Assembly (NCBI GenBank): GCA_044356865.1
Contig: JBIKVN010000138.1
Location: 1-8,423, forward strand
From: JBEIUL01 sp044356865
Lineage (GTDB): Bacteria > Planctomycetota > Phycisphaerae > Phycisphaerales > SM1A02
Direction: 5' to 3'
Length of the DNA stretch: 8,423 nucleotides
Position 1 is the stretch's first letter; each line of letters opens with the position of its first letter. Below the pieces are notes generated by a model. That model did not search any database. It had not been told where the DNA came from and saw nothing but the letters and a program-made list of their open reading frames with translations. Of this stretch, positions 6,250 through 8,423 are shown one piece after another. A program made the position numbers and the translations under genes.

Positions 6250-6257
6250 TGCCGCCC

Positions 6258-8045
6258 GTGCCGATCCGCCGACTCGACCCGCTCGTCGTGAACCAGATCG
6301 CCGCCGGCGAGGTGGTCGACCGCCCGGCGAGCGTGGTGCGGGAACTCGTCGAGAACGCCCTCGATGCCGGGGCGACGCGGATCGAGGTCGCGATCGAGGG
6401 CGGGGGACGCGAACTCATCCGCGTGAGCGATGACGGTTGCGGCATCCCTGCCGACGAGCTGCCGCTCGCGATCGCCTCGCACGCGACGAGCAAGATCGAG
6501 TCGGTCGACGACCTCGAGCGGATCGCGACGATGGGCTTCCGCGGCGAGGCCCTCGCCTCGATCGCCAGCGTCGCCCGGCTGCGGCTGGTCTCGCGCCCCC
6601 GCGAGGCGGTCGCGGCGAGCGCCCTCGAGGCCGAGGGTGGCGAGGTCGGCCGTCCGCAACCCGCGGCGGGGCCCCCCGGCACCACGGTCACCGTCCGCAC
6701 GCTCTTCCACAACGTGCCGGCACGGCGGAAGTTCCTCCGCGGCGAGGCGAGCGAGGCGGCGCGGGTCGTCGAGACGGTCGAGAGCCTCGCGATCGCCCAC
6801 CCGTCGGTCTCGTTCACCGTCCGCAGCGGCGAGGAGGGCGGTCGCACGCTGCTCGATCTTCCCGCGACCGCCGACCTGCGGCGGCGGGTCCTCGATTGCC
6901 TCGGTCGCGAGCTCGAGCCGGCGATGCTCGAGGCCAGTTCCGACGACGCGACCGTCTCCATCTGGGGACTCGTCGGGAAGCCCGAACTGGCCCGGCCGAA
7001 CTCCCGCCACCTGCGGATCCACGTGAACGGCCGGCCGATCTCCGACCGGGCCCTCGTCCACGCGGTGCGCGAGGCCTACCGCGGGCTCGTCGAGCCGGGG
7101 CGGACGCCGGTCGCGGCGATCTTCCTCGAGCTCGATCCGGCCGAGGTCGACCTGAATGTCCATCCGCAGAAGAGCGAGGTTCGGTTCCGAAGTCCGGCCG
7201 CGGTGCACCAGGCGGTGCGTCGCAGCGTGCGGGCGGCGCTCGGCGGCGAGGATCTCGTGCCCGAGTGGACGGCGCCGGCGGTCGGCGGAAGCTCGGCGTC
7301 GTCGTGGTCGCGGCCGGCGGCAGGACCGGCGGGCGTCACGCTCGAGCCGCGAGGGCCGGTCGCGATTCCCGGCCCGAGACCCGACACGACCTGGTCGGAA
7401 CTGCTCGAGACCGCCCGCGGCGAGTCCCCGGCCCCCGAGTCGCTGCCGCTTCCGGTCGAACGCCTCCGCATCCTGCAGGTCGACGACGCCTATGTCGTCG
7501 CCGCCGATCGCGACGGCCTCGTCATCGTCGACCAGCACGCCCTGCACGAGCGGGTGATGTTCGAGCGGCTGCTGGCCCGCATGGCCGCCGGCGACCTGCC
7601 CAGCCAGCGGCTGCTGTCGCCGGCGATCGTCGAGGCGAGCCCGCTCGAGATCGCGGCCTTGCCGCGGATCGAGGCGCTCTGCCGCCGCATCGGGCTCGAG
7701 CTCGCGCCGGCCGGGCCGCGCAGCGTCGCCGTCCACGCCTTTCCCGTGCTGCTGTTCGAGCGGAAGGTCGATCCGGCGGAGTTCGCCCGCGAGCTGCTCG
7801 CGAAGGCCGCCGACGAGGAGCGCGACCTCGCCACGCCGACCGGCCTCGAGGCGGCGCTCGCCGAGACGCTCGACATGATGGCGTGCAAGGCCGCAGTGAA
7901 GGCCGGCGACCGGCTGTCCGAACTCGAGCTTGCCGAGATCCTCCGGCTGCGCGACGAGACCGAGCGCGGCACGAACTGCCCGCACGGACGGCCGACCAGC
8001 GTGCGGATCACCCGGGCCGAACTCGACCGCCGGTTCGGGCGATAG
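6258..8045 (+). CDS. mutL: DNA mismatch repair protein MutL, with endonuclease motif
   Basis: The 595-residue product couples MutS mismatch recognition to strand incision and excision. The N-terminal GHKL ATPase, about 1-330, has E29 and N33 (VRELVENALDAGA), D58 (SDDGCGI), GFRGEAL (93-99), PPGTTVTVRTLFHNVPAR and K305 (NVHPQKSEVRF). A proline/alanine/serine-rich linker spans about 331-400. The C-terminal dimerisation domain, 401-595, carries DQHALHERVMFE (425-436), the DQHAx2Ex4E endonuclease motif, with ACKAAVKAGD (542-551) and CPHGRP (574-579). This is therefore the nicking MutL found in bacteria without MutH, not the E. coli type. QRLLSP (450-455) resembles the beta-clamp-binding motif of such MutLs. 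The GTG start gives the standard N-terminus PIRRLDPLVVNQIAAGEVVDRP; the frame stays open far upstream, but that part reads antisense to the phosphatase gene. mutS is not in the window. Confidence 0.97.
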   Translation: MPIRRLDPLVVNQIAAGEVVDRPASVVRELVENALDAGATRIEVAIEGGGRELIRVSDDGCGIPADELPLAIASHATSKIESVDDLERIATMGFRGEALASIASVARLRLVSRPREAVAASALEAEGGEVGRPQPAAGPPGTTVTVRTLFHNVPARRKFLRGEASEAARVVETVESLAIAHPSVSFTVRSGEEGGRTLLDLPATADLRRRVLDCLGRELEPAMLEASSDDATVSIWGLVGKPELARPNSRHLRIHVNGRPISDRALVHAVREAYRGLVEPGRTPVAAIFLELDPAEVDLNVHPQKSEVRFRSPAAVHQAVRRSVRAALGGEDLVPEWTAPAVGGSSASSWSRPAAGPAGVTLEPRGPVAIPGPRPDTTWSELLETARGESPAPESLPLPVERLRILQVDDAYVVAADRDGLVIVDQHALHERVMFERLLARMAAGDLPSQRLLSPAIVEASPLEIAALPRIEALCRRIGLELAPAGPRSVAVHAFPVLLFERKVDPAEFARELLAKAADEERDLATPTGLEAALAETLDMMACKAAVKAGDRLSELELAEILRLRDETERGTNCPHGRPTSVRITRAELDRRFGR

Positions 8046-8060
8046 GCGAATCCGCGTGAC

Positions 8061-8080
8061 GCACTCCGCGCATGGAGTGC
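8061..8080 (+). other. Hairpin 15 bp after mutL
   Basis: GCACTCC (8061-8067), a 6-nt loop GCGCAT and GGAGTGC (8074-8080) pair perfectly. It straddles the left edge of the first repeat copy: its right arm is repeat sequence and its left arm is unique. It overlaps the next hairpin (8079-8095) by two bases, so both cannot form completely together. It may act as a mutL terminator or 3'-end stabiliser, but it has no U-tract. Confidence 0.4.
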
Positions 8081-8197
8081 CGGCCTGCGGCCGGCAACGA
8101 TGAACGTGGCGGACCTGCCCCGCCCCAGCCTGGGAACGCCGGCCTTGGCCGGCGCGGATGAACGCATCGGCCGTTCGACGGTTGGGCGTGCCTGCGT
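8072..8197 (+). repeat. Palindromic intergenic repeat, copy 1
   Basis: This copy aligns without gaps to 8298-8423 (offset 226), with about 109 of 126 positions identical by hand count. Inside are two perfect hairpins: GCCGGCC-TGC-GGCCGGC (8079-8095) and CGCCGGCC-TT-GGCCGGCG (8137-8154). Between them is a conserved CGCCCCAGCCTGGGA block (8121-8135) with its own 4-bp CCCA/TGGG stem. The left edge is sharp at about 8072, since the bases before the two copies do not match. Differences cluster outside the hairpins, which suggests selection on the folded structure or recent copying. The element resembles REP-type dispersed repeats in style, but I do not recognise a named family. Confidence 0.85.
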
Positions 8198-8213
8198 ACG
8201 CCGTCTTCGTCCC

Positions 8214-8242
8214 GCGTCGGCCGCAGGCCGACGCTCCATGCG
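8214..8242 (-). repeat. Inverted partial copy of the repeat's first hairpin
   Basis: GCGTCGGCC-GCA-GGCCGACGC (8214-8234) is a perfect 9-bp hairpin followed by TCCATGCGC. Read on the minus strand it begins GCGCATGGAG and goes on to CGGCCTGCGGCCG. This matches the head of copy 1 (8068-8094) with a few substitutions, two of which (8217 and 8231) are compensatory and keep the stem paired. The three head modules therefore run forward, reverse, forward. Confidence 0.65.
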
Positions 8243-8297
8243 CGTGGCGTGGTCGGTGGTGAGTCTCGCGAGCGGGCCTCGTGCCGGGGATGGGCGG

Positions 8298-8423
8298 ATG
8301 GAGTGCCGGCCTGCGGCCGGCATGGATGAACGTCGCGGCCGTCCCGCGCCCCAGCCTGGGAGCGCCGGCCTTGGCCGGCGCGGATGGACGCTGACCCGGT
8401 TCGACGGTTGGGCGTGCTTGCTT
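8298..8423 (+). repeat. Palindromic intergenic repeat, copy 2 (cut by window end)
   Basis: Second direct copy of the element at 8072, beginning ATGGAGTGCCGGCC. Both hairpins are unchanged (8305-8321 and 8363-8380), as are the CCCCAGCCTGGG block and the GTTCGACGGTTGGGCGTGC tail. Substitutions cluster in two short spacers, near 8342-8349 and 8394-8400. Similarity still holds at the last window bases, so the true right end and the repeat period are unknown. Confidence 0.82.

Larger units (their letters stand above)
8046..8423. other. Non-coding, palindrome-rich region after mutL
   Basis: No credible gene lies in these 378 bases. They hold two direct copies of a roughly 126-bp unit, an inverted partial unit between them, and several perfect GC-rich hairpins. 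The stretch 8243-8297 shows no repeat that I can find. No U-tract terminator follows mutL; the hairpins may serve that role. The region continues past the window edge. Confidence 0.8.

Noticed and set aside
5667..6257. N-terminal extension of mutL (open frame continues 197 codons upstream)
   Set aside because: The extension reads serine/arginine-rich shadow sequence antisense to the phosphatase gene. The family N-terminus begins exactly at the GTG at 6258.
6243..7985. 580-codon minus-strand frame opposite mutL
   Set aside because: Longest of the antisense shadows, but Arg/Asp/Gly-rich and without motifs. MutL is unambiguous on the other strand.
8061..8423. CRISPR array or tandem tRNA-like structures after mutL
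   Set aside because: Only two direct copies 226 bp apart, with mismatches and no uniform spacers. The hairpins do not form a cloverleaf or carry tRNA consensus sequence.
8046..8423. Decayed insertion sequence
   Set aside because: No transposase fragment in any frame, and the inverted units are internal hairpins rather than terminal repeats flanking a cargo. A dispersed palindromic repeat explains it better.

Overview
The window is a very GC-rich, densely packed piece of bacterial chromosome with seven protein genes and one repeat-bearing gap. The best pointer to the host is the gene at 3014-3604. It joins an excisionase-type DNA-binding domain to a receiver domain, an architecture I associate with Planctomycetota. 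The absence of Shine-Dalgarno sequences at several starts fits that assignment but does not prove it. I see no phage, plasmid, transposase, CRISPR, rRNA or tRNA signature.

Layout. (1) Positions 1-2704 look like one co-directional operon: the last 36 codons of accB (biotin carboxyl carrier protein), then accC (biotin carboxylase) 4 bp later, then ilvA (ACT-domain threonine ammonia-lyase), whose GTG start overlaps the accC stop. (2) A gap of about 300 bp with no convincing gene leads to the HTH-receiver regulator (3014-3604), which is followed by a perfect 14-bp terminator-like hairpin. (3) nadE (glutamine-dependent NAD+ synthetase) starts only 23 bp after that hairpin. Its stop lies 3 bp from the stop of a converging PPP-family metallophosphatase gene (minus strand, 5372-6166). 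(4) The phosphatase gene and mutL (6258-8045) diverge from a shared 91-bp region. (5) Positions 8046-8423 are non-coding. They hold two direct copies of a palindrome-rich repeat about 126 bp long (the second cut by the window edge), plus an inverted partial copy between them.

The genes are mostly housekeeping: the first step of fatty-acid synthesis, 2-oxobutyrate/isoleucine supply, the last step of NAD+ synthesis, and mismatch repair. They do not form one pathway. Two things deserve a second look. First, the three genes with their own upstream region (nadE, the phosphatase gene and mutL) share a start layout: a TAnnnT hexamer, then a GCC(C)GCCC stretch, then the start codon 8-11 nt after the hexamer, with no ribosome-binding site. 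That suggests leaderless or near-leaderless transcripts. In contrast, the operon-internal ilvA has a strong GGGAGG, and the regulator has a GAGG in front of its preferred start. Second, the nested hairpin repeat downstream of mutL looks like a dispersed, REP-like intergenic element. I see no clear evidence of a wholly new multi-gene system.
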